From assembly GCF_000142805.1 (NCBI RefSeq), contig NC_013080.1, positions 434,001 to 498,000 on the forward strand: a stretch of DNA of 64,000 bases. Reading direction: 5' to 3'. How positions within the stretch are numbered: the stretch's first letter is position 1; each line of letters opens with the position of its first letter. The notes under the pieces are model-generated. The model was not told the origin of the DNA, did not search any database, and saw only the letters and a list, made by a program, of their open reading frames with translations. The position numbers and the translations under genes were made by a program. The stretch is from Lachancea thermotolerans CBS 6340 (Eukaryota; Ascomycota; Saccharomycetes; Saccharomycetales; Saccharomycetaceae). Of this stretch, positions 18,121 to 27,857 are shown piece after piece.

Positions 18121-19644
18121 TCACTTGAAACCGCGCTTTGCGCCGCGCTTGCGGTTTTTCTTCCGATTTTTTTTCTTGTTGCTCCTAGGCTTCAGTGGGC
18201 GCACCTCCTCAGCTCCATCTTCTCGATCAAAAGTTGATGACCTATTCTCATACTCTTCCAGATCTTTAGAGCTTGGTTCGCCTTCACGAATCGTTACCGT
18301 TGTTTCCGCCAGCGGTGCCAACTCTTCAGTTGGATACATTGGGGGTAAGTCTTCGCCCTTTTGCAGTACAACGTCCTTTTTGATCTCGTCTCCGTTGTAT
18401 GCTGGCGGTACTCCGATTTCTCCGTAGACGCTTCCGAATGCATACTTCTTTACGTTGGCTTCCACATATACGAACCCCAGCTGTCCTAAGTTGACTTGCA
18501 ATTCAATTTCATCAGATGCTAAATCCTCATCATGCGAGTCGTGAACATTTTCCAACTGTTCGTGTATTGCTCGAGGCGCCTTTTGATCCATGTCGCTTGC
18601 AAGTATGCGCTCGCGCAAGGACACATTATCACAATCCTCCATCAGGCCCTCTCGCGTGTAGCTTCTTGTGTACGCAGCATTCATTGCGCCAATACCGATA
18701 AATAGGTCGATTCCAACATTGTGCGTCAGATCCATTAGTTTTTTACCGTTATGCGTAATTAGGATGGTCCCAGTTTTATACCGGTACCCAAACCCTATGA
18801 CATCACCCTCCTGAAGCTTAGGCAACAATGTGTTAGCATAGAATGGATTATTCATCCGCAGCTTGCCTGTTGACTCGTATGCTATGGAAAACTGTGCCAT
18901 GCCGGGCATTCTAAAGTAGGGGTACGGACACGTCACCAGGCCGCAGCTGAAGATCGAGTTAGATTTGGCGGGATACTTGAACACCTTGACCTCGAAGTAG
19001 ACTGCGTCTTTCTTGTTGTGCGGAAGTGGGTAGTTCATTACCGCAGAAGAGCTTCTGTTGAATTTGGTGAACGTAACATCGAGTTTGTCCTGAACGATGA
19101 AACTGGGCAGAAAATTCCCGTACTGGTCGACGTTGTCGTTGATGGAGGGCAGAAAATAATAACTCTGGATGCCCCGGTCCTTGATGAACTGCTTGTCGTT
19201 GATGTTCGTATATGTTCCAAACTCCTTTACAATGGGAGGACACATTTTTTGAAACTCGCGGCACCGCTGGTACAGTTCGACCTCAAACGTTGACATGCGG
19301 GGCAATTCCTGTGCCTCCTGTTCGAGGAGGGCTTGCTCGTCGTCGTATTGGCCTGGAGTGAGGAACGAGCCATCCAGCAGAACCCCGCTACGCTTCTTCT
19401 TGAACAGGTTGGGCAACGCGGACGCCACTTCCTCGTCATACTCAGACTCGTCGGTGCTGCAAAACGTCACGTAGACGGCTACTATTATCAGCATCAGCAT
19501 CAATACTGCGAAGGTAACTGACAGGCTGATCAAGAACACAAGGCTTATGGCTTCGCCATCCTGGTGATCTCCAATAGGTGGGTCGAAGAGGGGGTCTCCC
19601 GAAATCTGGAACCCGGTCGGGCTATAAGCAGAGAGCTTCTGCAT
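18121..19644 (-). CDS. SSH4: Rsp5 adaptor Ssh4 (SPRY domain membrane protein)
   Basis: This 507-residue protein is an endosomal/vacuolar adaptor that recruits the Rsp5 ubiquitin ligase to membrane cargo for vacuolar breakdown. A single membrane segment lies near residues 33-62 (VFLISLSVTFAVLMLMLIIV). The SPRY domain covers about residues 175-350 (YFEVKVFKYPAKSNSIFSCGLV, GDVIGFGYRYKTG). Two PY motifs for Rsp5 WW domains follow: PPAY and PPMY (residues ~418 and ~440). The last 20 residues are strongly basic (KKKNRKKNRKR). It marks the right edge of the inverted block; EAR1 is a related family, but synteny with SRP21 (YKL122C) supports SSH4 (YKL124W). Confidence 0.9.
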   Translation of the reverse strand: MQKLSAYSPTGFQISGDPLFDPPIGDHQDGEAISLVFLISLSVTFAVLMLMLIIVAVYVTFCSTDESEYDEEVASALPNLFKKKRSGVLLDGSFLTPGQYDDEQALLEQEAQELPRMSTFEVELYQRCREFQKMCPPIVKEFGTYTNINDKQFIKDRGIQSYYFLPSINDNVDQYGNFLPSFIVQDKLDVTFTKFNRSSSAVMNYPLPHNKKDAVYFEVKVFKYPAKSNSIFSCGLVTCPYPYFRMPGMAQFSIAYESTGKLRMNNPFYANTLLPKLQEGDVIGFGYRYKTGTILITHNGKKLMDLTHNVGIDLFIGIGAMNAAYTRSYTREGLMEDCDNVSLRERILASDMDQKAPRAIHEQLENVHDSHDEDLASDEIELQVNLGQLGFVYVEANVKKYAFGSVYGEIGVPPAYNGDEIKKDVVLQKGEDLPPMYPTEELAPLAETTVTIREGEPSSKDLEEYENRSSTFDREDGAEEVRPLKPRSNKKKNRKKNRKRGAKRGFK

Positions 19645-20938
19645 GTGCTGAGTAAAGGCTTGAAATGCGCTGAAAGTTCACGGAGAGATGGGTATTTATC
19701 GTATGTTAAGGTTGTCTGCGGAGAGAGTCACCTATTAGGATCCTGAAAGGCCAATACGTGGTCGTTTTATACGCGAATACTAAGGCTCGGCCTGGAGGAG
19801 GGTGACTTTTGTATCAAGATGCGGCGCGTTCCGCGAGGCTGCGAAGTCAGCAATGGGCCTGTGGGAAGCCGGCTTTATATCCTGAGCGCCGCTCATAGGA
19901 TATTTATCTCTGTTTTCCCGGTCCTTGCCGGCCATTCCGCTATGGAAAGCCTGGCCGGACATGATGGCGGTCGCGACTTGAAAAATAGCTGCTTACCGAG
20001 AAGCCTGAGGGGAAAAAAGCGTGGAACACAGTGATACTGGCTGCGTTGCAGCTAAACTTCTGAGCCTTGGGTTTTGGGGCGTTGTTTGCTGTGGCGGGGA
20101 ACGCTCAGGCGACAGCAGACGCATCGCACTTGTATTACGCGGAAAGAGAGGGGTCTATTCACCTACATAACTCCGAAGTCTAGGCTTCGGGTATGGCACG
20201 GGTGCGGCTCTCGAACACGGCGTGGGTCGCAAATTGCAGGTGCCAACAAGGGTTTGAACGGCACAGGACCCTCAACACTGTCCAAACATACAAGGTACTC
20301 TGCGACGCCAAGCGTCAATACACATTGCTGATTGAGCCCAGAAAAAGAACGGCACCCACCGCGCAAAAAGCCGACCCTGTGTTTCGCGCCCGCGACGACG
20401 GAATTCTTCGTCCCGGACCCTTCGCCACCGCTTATGTAAGCACACGGGCGACAGATTTCTCCAAAGTGATCTCGTAGTTTTCGGCAGATCTCTAACATAT
20501 TGTCCACAGCTAGCGCGCACGAGATCCGCCTTATCCAAGGACCGACCAAAACACAAGCTGAGCTCAAACGACAGTGGCACTCGTGACACAACCCGCACAA
20601 GACGCATCAGATTGGCAGTCGCTGTTATGCGTAATAGATCTCCTGCGGTACAAAGCTTTGTAATCACTTCCTGTTGCCTATTGACTTTTACGTAAACATG
20701 GCCAATCCGTATGCCAACGTACCGCTGTTACGGTGTTGAAACCAGCGCAGGAAGCGTGCTTTTGAAGACATGGATTTCTTTCTCTCTGCCCCAATCTCAT
20801 CTTTGGAAGCTTCAACTAACGCCTCCTTCTGTCGTCTCAAGAAGCATGTTCATCATCGCAGCCACGCCCTTACGACAATCGACGACAGATCTGTATATTG
20901 GTACAGTATATCTTCAAACCTAAGAGAAAACATCTTCT
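19645..20938. other. Gene-free interval SSH4 to tRNA-Ala (1.3 kb)
   Basis: This holds the SSH4 promoter and then about 1 kb with no ORF I can assign. A modest hairpin (CCGGCCA at 19928-19934 with TGGCCGG at 19952-19958) is present. I see no LTR ends, no Pol III internal promoter other than the tRNA, and no snRNA signature. It coincides with the right breakpoint of the inferred inversion. Confidence 0.6.
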
Positions 20939-21011
20939 GGGCGTGTGGCGTAGTTGGTAGCGCGCTCCCTTAGCATGGGAGAGGTCATCGGTTCGACTCC
21001 GGTCTCGTCCA
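20939..21011 (+). tRNA. tRNA-Ala (anticodon AGC), no intron
   Basis: The 73-nt gene starts GGGCGTG and ends CTCGTCC plus discriminator A. It shows the G3-U70 pair that identifies tRNA-Ala, the loop CTTAGCATG with anticodon AGC, and the B box GGTTCGACTCC. It is close to the S. cerevisiae tRNA-Ala(AGC). A seven-T terminator follows. Confidence 0.97.
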
Positions 21012-21012
21012 A

Positions 21013-21019
21013 TTTTTTT
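21013..21019 (+). terminator. RNA polymerase III terminator of tRNA-Ala
   Basis: A run of seven T starts two bases after the tRNA-Ala gene. Confidence 0.85.
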
Positions 21020-21197
21020 GCAGATATTTTTTGGTATGCCATATCCATTGTTGGCAGCGAATGCACTGGTGAAGACAGCAGTTCGTGCGCAGACAATGCA
21101 CTAGGGCGCAAGCGCTGGAGAGCCAATAATCAATCAACTACGAAAAACAGCCCAAGGCGGCGCTGGCTCGATGATTATTCGGCATTGTTCTGCCATT

Positions 21198-21210
21198 TTC
21201 TAGAAGGTTC
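21198..21210. promoter_or_regulatory. Heat-shock element upstream of SBA1
   Basis: TTC-ta-GAA-gg-TTC is a perfect three-unit heat-shock element with correct 2-base spacing. It lies 130 bases before the SBA1 ATG and 29 bases before a TATA box. Hsf1 is the expected binder. Confidence 0.8.
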
Positions 21211-21238
21211 GTTCACGTGCGCAAAGGTTTGGTGCAGG

Positions 21239-21246
21239 TATAAAAA
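21239..21246 (+). promoter_or_regulatory. TATA box of SBA1
   Basis: TATAAAAA lies 94 bases upstream of the SBA1 ATG and just downstream of the heat-shock element. Confidence 0.7.
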
Positions 21247-21339
21247 TCAAGAAGGGGCCGATACAAGCTTTCGGGTTACGCTTCTTGAGACGGCTAGAAA
21301 CACGCACAAAGCATCTCAATCACATCAATCACAGCAGTT

Positions 21340-21918
21340 ATGTCACCAACCATTACACCTGAAGTACTGTGGGCGCAGAGATCCAGTAGCACCGACGCTG
21401 AGAAGAACTACTTATTGGTCACAATTGTGATCCCAGACTGCAGCGAACCCTCTCTGGACCTGGAATCCACGCACCTGGAGTTCAAAGCCAAGTCTCCTGG
21501 CCACGTGGGCGACGAGCAGGAGCACCAATACCACCTGCGCATCGACTTCTTCAAGGAAATTGACGCCAAGAAGTCGCTGGGACGCGTGGCGAACGGCAGA
21601 AACTACTTCCTGAAACTCTACAAAAAGGACCTCGAGGAGGAGTACTGGCCCCGCCTGACCAAGGAGAAGCTGAAGTACCACTACATCAAAACCGACTTCA
21701 ACAAGTGGGTCGATGAGGACGAGCAGGAGGAACAGGAAGAAGAAGACTTCGGGTTCCCAGGTGCCGGTGCCGGTGCTGGCGGCCAGGATGCCCAGGCCGC
21801 GGCCCTGCAGGAGCTTCTGAAAGGCGGCGGCCAAGGCGCGGGCCAGCAGGACCAGGCAGCCGCTCTGCAAGAGCTGTTAAAGAACGGCGGCCAAGGCCTG
21901 GGCGGTGAAGACGCCTGA
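21340..21918 (+). CDS. SBA1: Hsp90 co-chaperone Sba1 (p23)
   Basis: This 192-residue protein (S. cerevisiae 216) has an N-terminal CS/p23 domain (residues ~5-125) with VLWAQRSSSTD, YHLRIDFFKEID and the signature NGRNYFLKLYKK, then WPRLTKEKLKYHYIKTDFNKWVDED. p23 binds the ATP-bound closed state of Hsp90 in the cytosol and nucleus and stabilises it. The tail after an acidic run is Gly/Gln/Ala-rich and contains an evident two-fold repeat around QAAALQELLK. A heat-shock element and TATA box upstream fit heat induction. Neighbours and orientation match YKL117W. Confidence 0.95.
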   Translation: MSPTITPEVLWAQRSSSTDAEKNYLLVTIVIPDCSEPSLDLESTHLEFKAKSPGHVGDEQEHQYHLRIDFFKEIDAKKSLGRVANGRNYFLKLYKKDLEEEYWPRLTKEKLKYHYIKTDFNKWVDEDEQEEQEEEDFGFPGAGAGAGGQDAQAAALQELLKGGGQGAGQQDQAAALQELLKNGGQGLGGEDA

Positions 21919-22031
21919 TGCCCTTGCTTCTTCCATGAAATGACCGGCGCCCGCAAGGTGCCCGCGTGTCTGCACGATTCTGTATATCTAATGAGGAAAA
22001 ATATTTTAGAGTAAAGTACGACTGTGTATAT

Positions 22032-22985
<954 letters not shown>

Positions 22986-23044
22986 TCACCCAAATGAAGC
23001 GAAGGTCAGTATCAACGTTTGCAGTGATTATTCCTGTAGCGGTG

Positions 23045-23058
23045 ATATACCGGTATAT
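23045..23058. repeat. 14-bp palindrome in the epimerase promoter
   Basis: ATATACCGGTATAT is perfectly self-complementary and overlaps TATA-like sequence, 123-136 bases upstream of the epimerase start. No factor can be assigned. Confidence 0.55.
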
Positions 23059-23123
23059 AAGGTCGAGGAAGAGGGAAGTGCCACTCAAGTGGTCAATGCG
23101 TTCTATATAACTTGTTTTTCACT

Positions 23124-24680
23124 TCAAGAAGCGAACCGCAAAGTTGGGACCAGTTCGTGGACATAGGGATTTTTGTAAATCTCCTGAATGCTATAACGAA
23201 GGTTCTTACGAGTGAGACAGTTACCAACGATCTCTTTGGCGGGAGAATCTGATTCAGGCATTTTGATCCACCTCCATTCGAAACGCGATATTCTGTGTGC
23301 TGTAGAGCTTCTTCTCTGTCTTTTTCCAGGGGCTGCCGAGGGCAATGGATCGAAGGGAAGCCTATCCTCAAGTAATGCATATAAAATCACGCCCATTGCC
23401 CATGAATCGCTCAAGCGACCATCATAAGGCACCCCCATGAGGATTTCAGGTGAAACGTAATCTTCAGACCCGCACCGGGTAGTGCACATCTCCTCAGGCT
23501 CGATCCGCCTGCAAAGCCCAAAGTCCGCAAGTTCAACGAGGTGGTGGTTATGCAAGAGCTCTGGCTGCTCGCGCATCGCAAGGATGTCGTCCAGAGGGTA
23601 CTTTATCAAAACGTTCTCAAGCTTCAAGTCTCGATGTACAATAAGGTTTTCGTGGAGGTACTTTACAGCCAAAGTGAGCTCTGTAAATATTCTTCGTAGC
23701 AGCCAATCTGGTAATGTGTTCTGGCTGGCTAGCTCAAAAAGGTCGCCACCCGCGCAGTAGGACATGACCATGTCGCATGGAGGTAGCCCTCTGGAAAGGT
23801 CTCTTGAGCTGAGCGGGCGCTTGTTGTTCAGGAAAGTGGGGTCATTAATTGCTAGAAATTGAATAATACAAGGATGGGAAACGCAGAGGAGGGCCTCAAG
23901 CTCTCTTGTTAGGGAGTTTTCAACGCGTGAGAGAACTTCGCGAAAGCGCGGAGATTTTGGGGATGCAGATAGTGTCAATGCCTCGGGATATTTTACACGC
24001 TTCACAGCAACCTTCTGTGGCATTGCCGCATTTTGTTCGGTCACCTCATAGAGGTAGACGTCACTGAAGTTTCCCACTCCGATCTGTTTCACTTTCCTCC
24101 AGTAGAGTGGGGTGGAGGTGTCGTTAACTGAATAACCCGTTAGGACGTCCTCGGAATCGCTTTGAGCAGGGTCAGCGGCAGTCAGCGAACTCTGAGAGGC
24201 AGGCGCGTATTCATGAATGGCATCGAGCTTCAGCTCCACACCCGAAAGCGATGAAACTCTCTGTGAGAGGCTGCTTGCGGTAGCCGGGGCCAAAGCGCTG
24301 TGGGGCGCGTACTCAGACAGGATCCGCTGCCGATCTTCCAGGATATGAGATCTGTTGAGGAGCTCAGCACCAATTGGCATCAAGCCGCCGTACCCCTTTT
24401 TTGCGCGCGCGGTCGCGCTGGATGGAGTGCTTGGAAACTTCTGCTCCATCGGGGACCTAACGGCTGAACCCGGGGAACACGGCGTGTAGACCAACGGGGT
24501 TGGCAGCATATTCATGTCGCCCTCCCCGAACTGGCTGGTTGATAACTTTGGAGGCGTTGTAGCAACCTCAATGCTATCAGAGTGGCCAGGACGCTCCTCT
24601 ACGGCGGGAAACTCAGCTTGTGCAATTTTCGGTGCTTGCGCCGCTGAGTTCCGGTACATTGCAGCGCTCTTATCGTCCAT
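23124..24680 (-). CDS. PRR1: Ser/Thr protein kinase Prr1
   Basis: This 518-residue protein matches Prr1 (YKL116C, also 518), a kinase implicated in pheromone-response signalling and related to the Npr1/Hal5 group. The N-terminal ~190 residues are Ser/Pro-rich with many S/T-P sites (TPPK, TPLVYTPCSP, SPME). The kinase domain starts near residue 195 (VKQIGVGNFSDVYLYEV), with VAVKRV, HRDLKLEN, DFGLC and CGSEDYVSPEI. The C-terminus holds LTRKNLRYSIQEIYKNPYVHEL. The order PRR1-APN1-RAD27-ABF1 and all four orientations match S. cerevisiae chromosome XI. Confidence 0.9.
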   Translation of the reverse strand: MDDKSAAMYRNSAAQAPKIAQAEFPAVEERPGHSDSIEVATTPPKLSTSQFGEGDMNMLPTPLVYTPCSPGSAVRSPMEQKFPSTPSSATARAKKGYGGLMPIGAELLNRSHILEDRQRILSEYAPHSALAPATASSLSQRVSSLSGVELKLDAIHEYAPASQSSLTAADPAQSDSEDVLTGYSVNDTSTPLYWRKVKQIGVGNFSDVYLYEVTEQNAAMPQKVAVKRVKYPEALTLSASPKSPRFREVLSRVENSLTRELEALLCVSHPCIIQFLAINDPTFLNNKRPLSSRDLSRGLPPCDMVMSYCAGGDLFELASQNTLPDWLLRRIFTELTLAVKYLHENLIVHRDLKLENVLIKYPLDDILAMREQPELLHNHHLVELADFGLCRRIEPEEMCTTRCGSEDYVSPEILMGVPYDGRLSDSWAMGVILYALLEDRLPFDPLPSAAPGKRQRRSSTAHRISRFEWRWIKMPESDSPAKEIVGNCLTRKNLRYSIQEIYKNPYVHELVPTLRFAS

Positions 24681-24868
24681 TCTAGCTTATGCAGGCTAAA
24701 CTCAAAGGGGAGCCTCTTGTTAGTAGGACGAGTGGCTTCCAATGACCTTTGCTTGGTGTTTTCGCGTTATGAATTCCTCAACGGCGAAGGATGATAAGTA
24801 TATTTATGACGCGATTGGGTTTGTCGTGTTATACGATATGATATCGAGCTAGTTCTCATGTCAGCGGT

Positions 24869-25945
24869 TTAGGTCTCTTTCTTCGCCCTTTTTGAGCTCA
24901 ATTGCTGGGATATATCTGTGCCGTTGTTCGCGCGCTTTTTGCTGACCTTCGTTGCTTTGGTCTTTTTCTTATCAAATTTAGCTAGTTGCTCATTTCGAGA
25001 CTTGGCACCTTCAGAGAGTAAATCTTTAGACTTCGACTCAAATTCAGGCTGGTCTTTTGCCTCGTCAAGGCCTTCCAGCCACTCCAAAAGCTTAATCTCG
25101 TGGCCGTACCCTTCGTCTTTGGTATGGGGGGTTTCCAGTATCACAGGTATGCCGCGCAAGAACTCTGAGTTCGCAACTAGCTTAAAAACTTCAAGCCCTA
25201 AGAAGCCTTGGCCAAGCTTTTCGTGCAAATCACGATTTGCAGCAAGAGGAGCCTTGGAGTCATTAAGATGGATTGCTGAGAGGTACTTGAATCCCACCGT
25301 CTTGTCGAAAGTTTGCCAGAATTTGTCATAAGAATCCTTGGAGCTGATGTCGTAGCCTGCAGCGAACGTGTGGCACGTGTCGACACACACGCCAACCCTG
25401 TCCTTGTTCTCAACCATGTCGATCACATCCTTTAGGTCTTGCAGGTCGCTTCCCACCAGGGAGCCCGTTCCCGCCATGTTCTCGAGGACAATCTTTACAA
25501 ATTTTGTTTCGGCGATTGCCTTATTGATGTACGACGCGAGCTGGCGCAGCTGCTTTGCATGGTTTCCTTTCAGCGACGAGCCGGGGTGGAAGTTATAGAG
25601 CCCAACGCCCAGCTGTTCACACCTTTTGAGGTCATCAATGAAACTCGCATAGCTCTTCTCGGCTTTCTCCGGCTCTGGGTTCGCTAAATTGATGAAGTAC
25701 TGGCCATGCGGCAGGACATCTGTCAAAGGATTGTAGCCGAGTTCCTTGCATTTCTGCTTGAATTTGTCGATCTCCTCTTGGGTGTAGTCCGGCGACACCC
25801 ATTTCCGCGGAGACTTCAGAAACATGGCAAATGCATTACATCCGATGTTGTAAGCGTTTGTTACACTGTTAGAGATGCCGCCAGCTGTGGAAATGTGCGC
25901 GCCGAATTTATACTTGGAAGTTGAGCATCTAGAGAACTGGGACAT
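24869..25945 (-). CDS. APN1: AP endonuclease Apn1 (endonuclease IV family)
   Basis: This 358-residue enzyme (S. cerevisiae 367) cuts abasic sites and removes 3' blocks in base-excision repair, in nucleus and mitochondria. Metal-binding family motifs are present: KFGAHISTAGG at the N-terminus, LPHGQYFINLANP, YNFHPGSSLKG, VLENMAGTG, GVCVDTCHTFAAGYD, HLNDSKAPL and PVILETPHTKDEGYGHEIK. The C-terminus is Lys-rich (KKRANN, SKRAKKE), as in the nuclear-targeting tail of yeast Apn1. I take the ATG at 25945 (MSQFSRCSTSKYKFG), which aligns with the S. cerevisiae N-terminus; an in-frame ATG at 26086 would add 47 residues. Confidence 0.94.
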   Translation of the reverse strand: MSQFSRCSTSKYKFGAHISTAGGISNSVTNAYNIGCNAFAMFLKSPRKWVSPDYTQEEIDKFKQKCKELGYNPLTDVLPHGQYFINLANPEPEKAEKSYASFIDDLKRCEQLGVGLYNFHPGSSLKGNHAKQLRQLASYINKAIAETKFVKIVLENMAGTGSLVGSDLQDLKDVIDMVENKDRVGVCVDTCHTFAAGYDISSKDSYDKFWQTFDKTVGFKYLSAIHLNDSKAPLAANRDLHEKLGQGFLGLEVFKLVANSEFLRGIPVILETPHTKDEGYGHEIKLLEWLEGLDEAKDQPEFESKSKDLLSEGAKSRNEQLAKFDKKKTKATKVSKKRANNGTDISQQLSSKRAKKET

Positions 25946-26112
25946 TACGGTTTCAGTGAGCGAATATGTTGAATGTGTCACCACATTTTTCTTTGATAAC
26001 ATTACGACTTTTTTACTGTCAAATTCTTTTACATACATATTTGATGCTGGATGGAAAGCGTGATACGACGCTGGAGAAACGCGCATGCATGCAGACTGGC
26101 AACTGTCGCTCT

Positions 26113-27270
26113 CTATTTTCTTGGCCTTCCAGGCTTGCCTACTTTACCCTTTGTAGCCTGCTTGCCTGCTTTAGTGGACTTAGCCTTGGCGTTTGCCGCG
26201 GCCAGCTGCTCTTTGTTCTTCGGTTTCACTTTGAAAAAACCGTCGAGCCTGCCTTGTACTCCGGTCTTTAGCCCTTTTTGTAGTCTTTTTATCCCGGACC
26301 GGATGCGCTCTTCGTTGAAGCCTTTCTCCTTACACATGAAATCCACGAGCTCCTGTTCCTGGGGCTCAGACCATTTAAGGTCGACTTCCGAGCCCTTGAC
26401 GACGTCCGGATCTAGGAATAGCTGGCGCGCCTCCTTGAACGGCCAGTTTTCGGGCACTTTCCACTTGTTGTTGGCCTGGCCGGATTCGATGTACTCCACG
26501 ATGTTTTCCAGAGTCTTGTGTTCCTTGATGAGCTTCAATGCGGTGACGGGGCCCACGCCACGGATGCTGTCGCAGTAGTCGCAACCCAGCATGATGCCGA
26601 GATCGATGAATTGCTCGATGGAGAGCTCGAGTCCCTGCAGCAGGATCTCGGTGTTGATCTCGTGGATAGGCTCCTTCTTGGCCTCGGAGAACGTTAGATG
26701 GCGCAGCAGGAACGGCGTGCGGTAGCATAGGGTGTCCATATCCTCGCTTGCAGCAGCGTAGACCTTGCCGGCTTTCGCGAGCTCAGCACACTGGGCTTCG
26801 GCCTCGCACGGCGCTTCGACGTAGGGCAGGCCCATCAGGCGCAGCAGCTTCTTGGCTTCCTCGTTGTGTTCTGGCGTCACCTTCACAAGGCGGCGCTCGT
26901 GCTTCAGCTTTTCGGCCTCCTCTACGGCCTCTTTGAGTTTCTCCTCTGTGGTCGCGCGCCGGGCGCTTCTCTTGCTGAGCTCGTGCGACTTCAGAACGGG
27001 CGGTTTACCGTCGAACACGTAGCACGGCTTAATGCCATTGTCGATCATGCGCAGCGTCCGGTAGAATATTCCCATGAGGTGTGACGTGGTTTCCCCAGAC
27101 TCGCTTGCCAGTTGCACACCGTCCTGTTGCCGGACGGCGATGAGGAACTGGTATAGCGACATGGACGCGTCGATGGCCACCTTGCGCCCGAAGAAGTTTT
27201 TGATTTCGCTCTTGCGCACCGCGGAGGGTACGTGCTCCGAGATAATGGCATTGAGGCCCTTGATACCCAT
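26113..27270 (-). CDS. RAD27: Flap endonuclease FEN-1
   Basis: This 385-residue nuclease (S. cerevisiae 382) removes 5' flaps during Okazaki-fragment maturation and long-patch base-excision repair. It starts [10 protein letters not shown], where processing exposes the catalytic N-terminal Gly. It has the N domain ([22 protein letters not shown]) and the I domain ([39 protein letters not shown]). A PCNA-binding PIP box QGRLDGFF is near residue 340, before a Lys-rich tail. Two MCB boxes lie upstream and fit S-phase expression. The leader directly before the ATG is a CA/GT-rich microsatellite. Confidence 0.97.
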   Translation of the reverse strand: MGIKGLNAIISEHVPSAVRKSEIKNFFGRKVAIDASMSLYQFLIAVRQQDGVQLASESGETTSHLMGIFYRTLRMIDNGIKPCYVFDGKPPVLKSHELSKRSARRATTEEKLKEAVEEAEKLKHERRLVKVTPEHNEEAKKLLRLMGLPYVEAPCEAEAQCAELAKAGKVYAAASEDMDTLCYRTPFLLRHLTFSEAKKEPIHEINTEILLQGLELSIEQFIDLGIMLGCDYCDSIRGVGPVTALKLIKEHKTLENIVEYIESGQANNKWKVPENWPFKEARQLFLDPDVVKGSEVDLKWSEPQEQELVDFMCKEKGFNEERIRSGIKRLQKGLKTGVQGRLDGFFKVKPKNKEQLAAANAKAKSTKAGKQATKGKVGKPGRPRK

Positions 27271-27280
27271 GGTTAGCTGA

Positions 27281-27322
27281 TGTGTGTGTGCGTGTGTGCG
27301 TGCGTGTGCGAAGGTGTGTGTG
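27281..27322. repeat. TG/CA-rich microsatellite in the RAD27 leader
   Basis: TG repeats interrupted by CG units begin 10 bases upstream of the RAD27 ATG. On the mRNA strand the region reads as a CA-rich 5' leader. Confidence 0.85.
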
Positions 27323-27379
27323 CCGATCGCGAACTCTGTAGAGGGTTTTTGACGAGGGCGATGAGATGCTTTTCACGAG

Positions 27380-27385
27380 ACGCGT
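27380..27385. promoter_or_regulatory. MCB box 1 upstream of RAD27
   Basis: ACGCGT, the MBF (Mbp1-Swi6) site, 110 bases upstream of the RAD27 ATG. A second copy lies 21 bases further. Confidence 0.75.
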
Positions 27386-27405
27386 AAACTTGACTTTTTG
27401 AAAGA

Positions 27406-27411
27406 ACGCGT
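27406..27411. promoter_or_regulatory. MCB box 2 upstream of RAD27
   Basis: Second ACGCGT, 136 bases upstream of the RAD27 ATG. Paired MCB boxes are typical of G1/S-induced replication genes. Confidence 0.75.
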
Positions 27412-27857
27412 CAGTGCTAGGGCAGCGGGGCGACGCCTGCGGCGTATACACGTGGGGAAAGTTGCCGGGGCCGCCTCTTGGCCGGAGAGCTTGCGAGACG
27501 GTGCGTGCGAACGTCTTGGGACTTCCCAGTCTCCCCAGAACGCGCGCGTTCCCATTCTAACTCAAGGTTTCCTGCATTTAATACACATTAGACAAAAACT
27601 TTAAAGTAGATCCATGTCCCCCAAACATGAAAAACATGTGCACACTGGAACTTTCAGAATATGTAGTTCGTTGGCCTAAACAAAACCCGCTGGCAATAAC
27701 ACTTAGCGACTATTACCATAGTGGCACAGCACGCTTCTCGGAAACCCAAACTATCCAGGCCTGGTTCAGCACGCTTTCCCTCAAAACAGCTCCCACTCCC
27801 CGTAGTGTTCTGTGACGACGCAGAAAAAGAGCCTTGCTCTTCTCACATCTTGGACGT

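Noticed and set aside
19645-20938. Search for LTR or transposon remains beside the tRNA genes
   Set aside because: No TG...CA-bounded repeats, target-site duplications or element-derived ORFs were seen near either tRNA gene.
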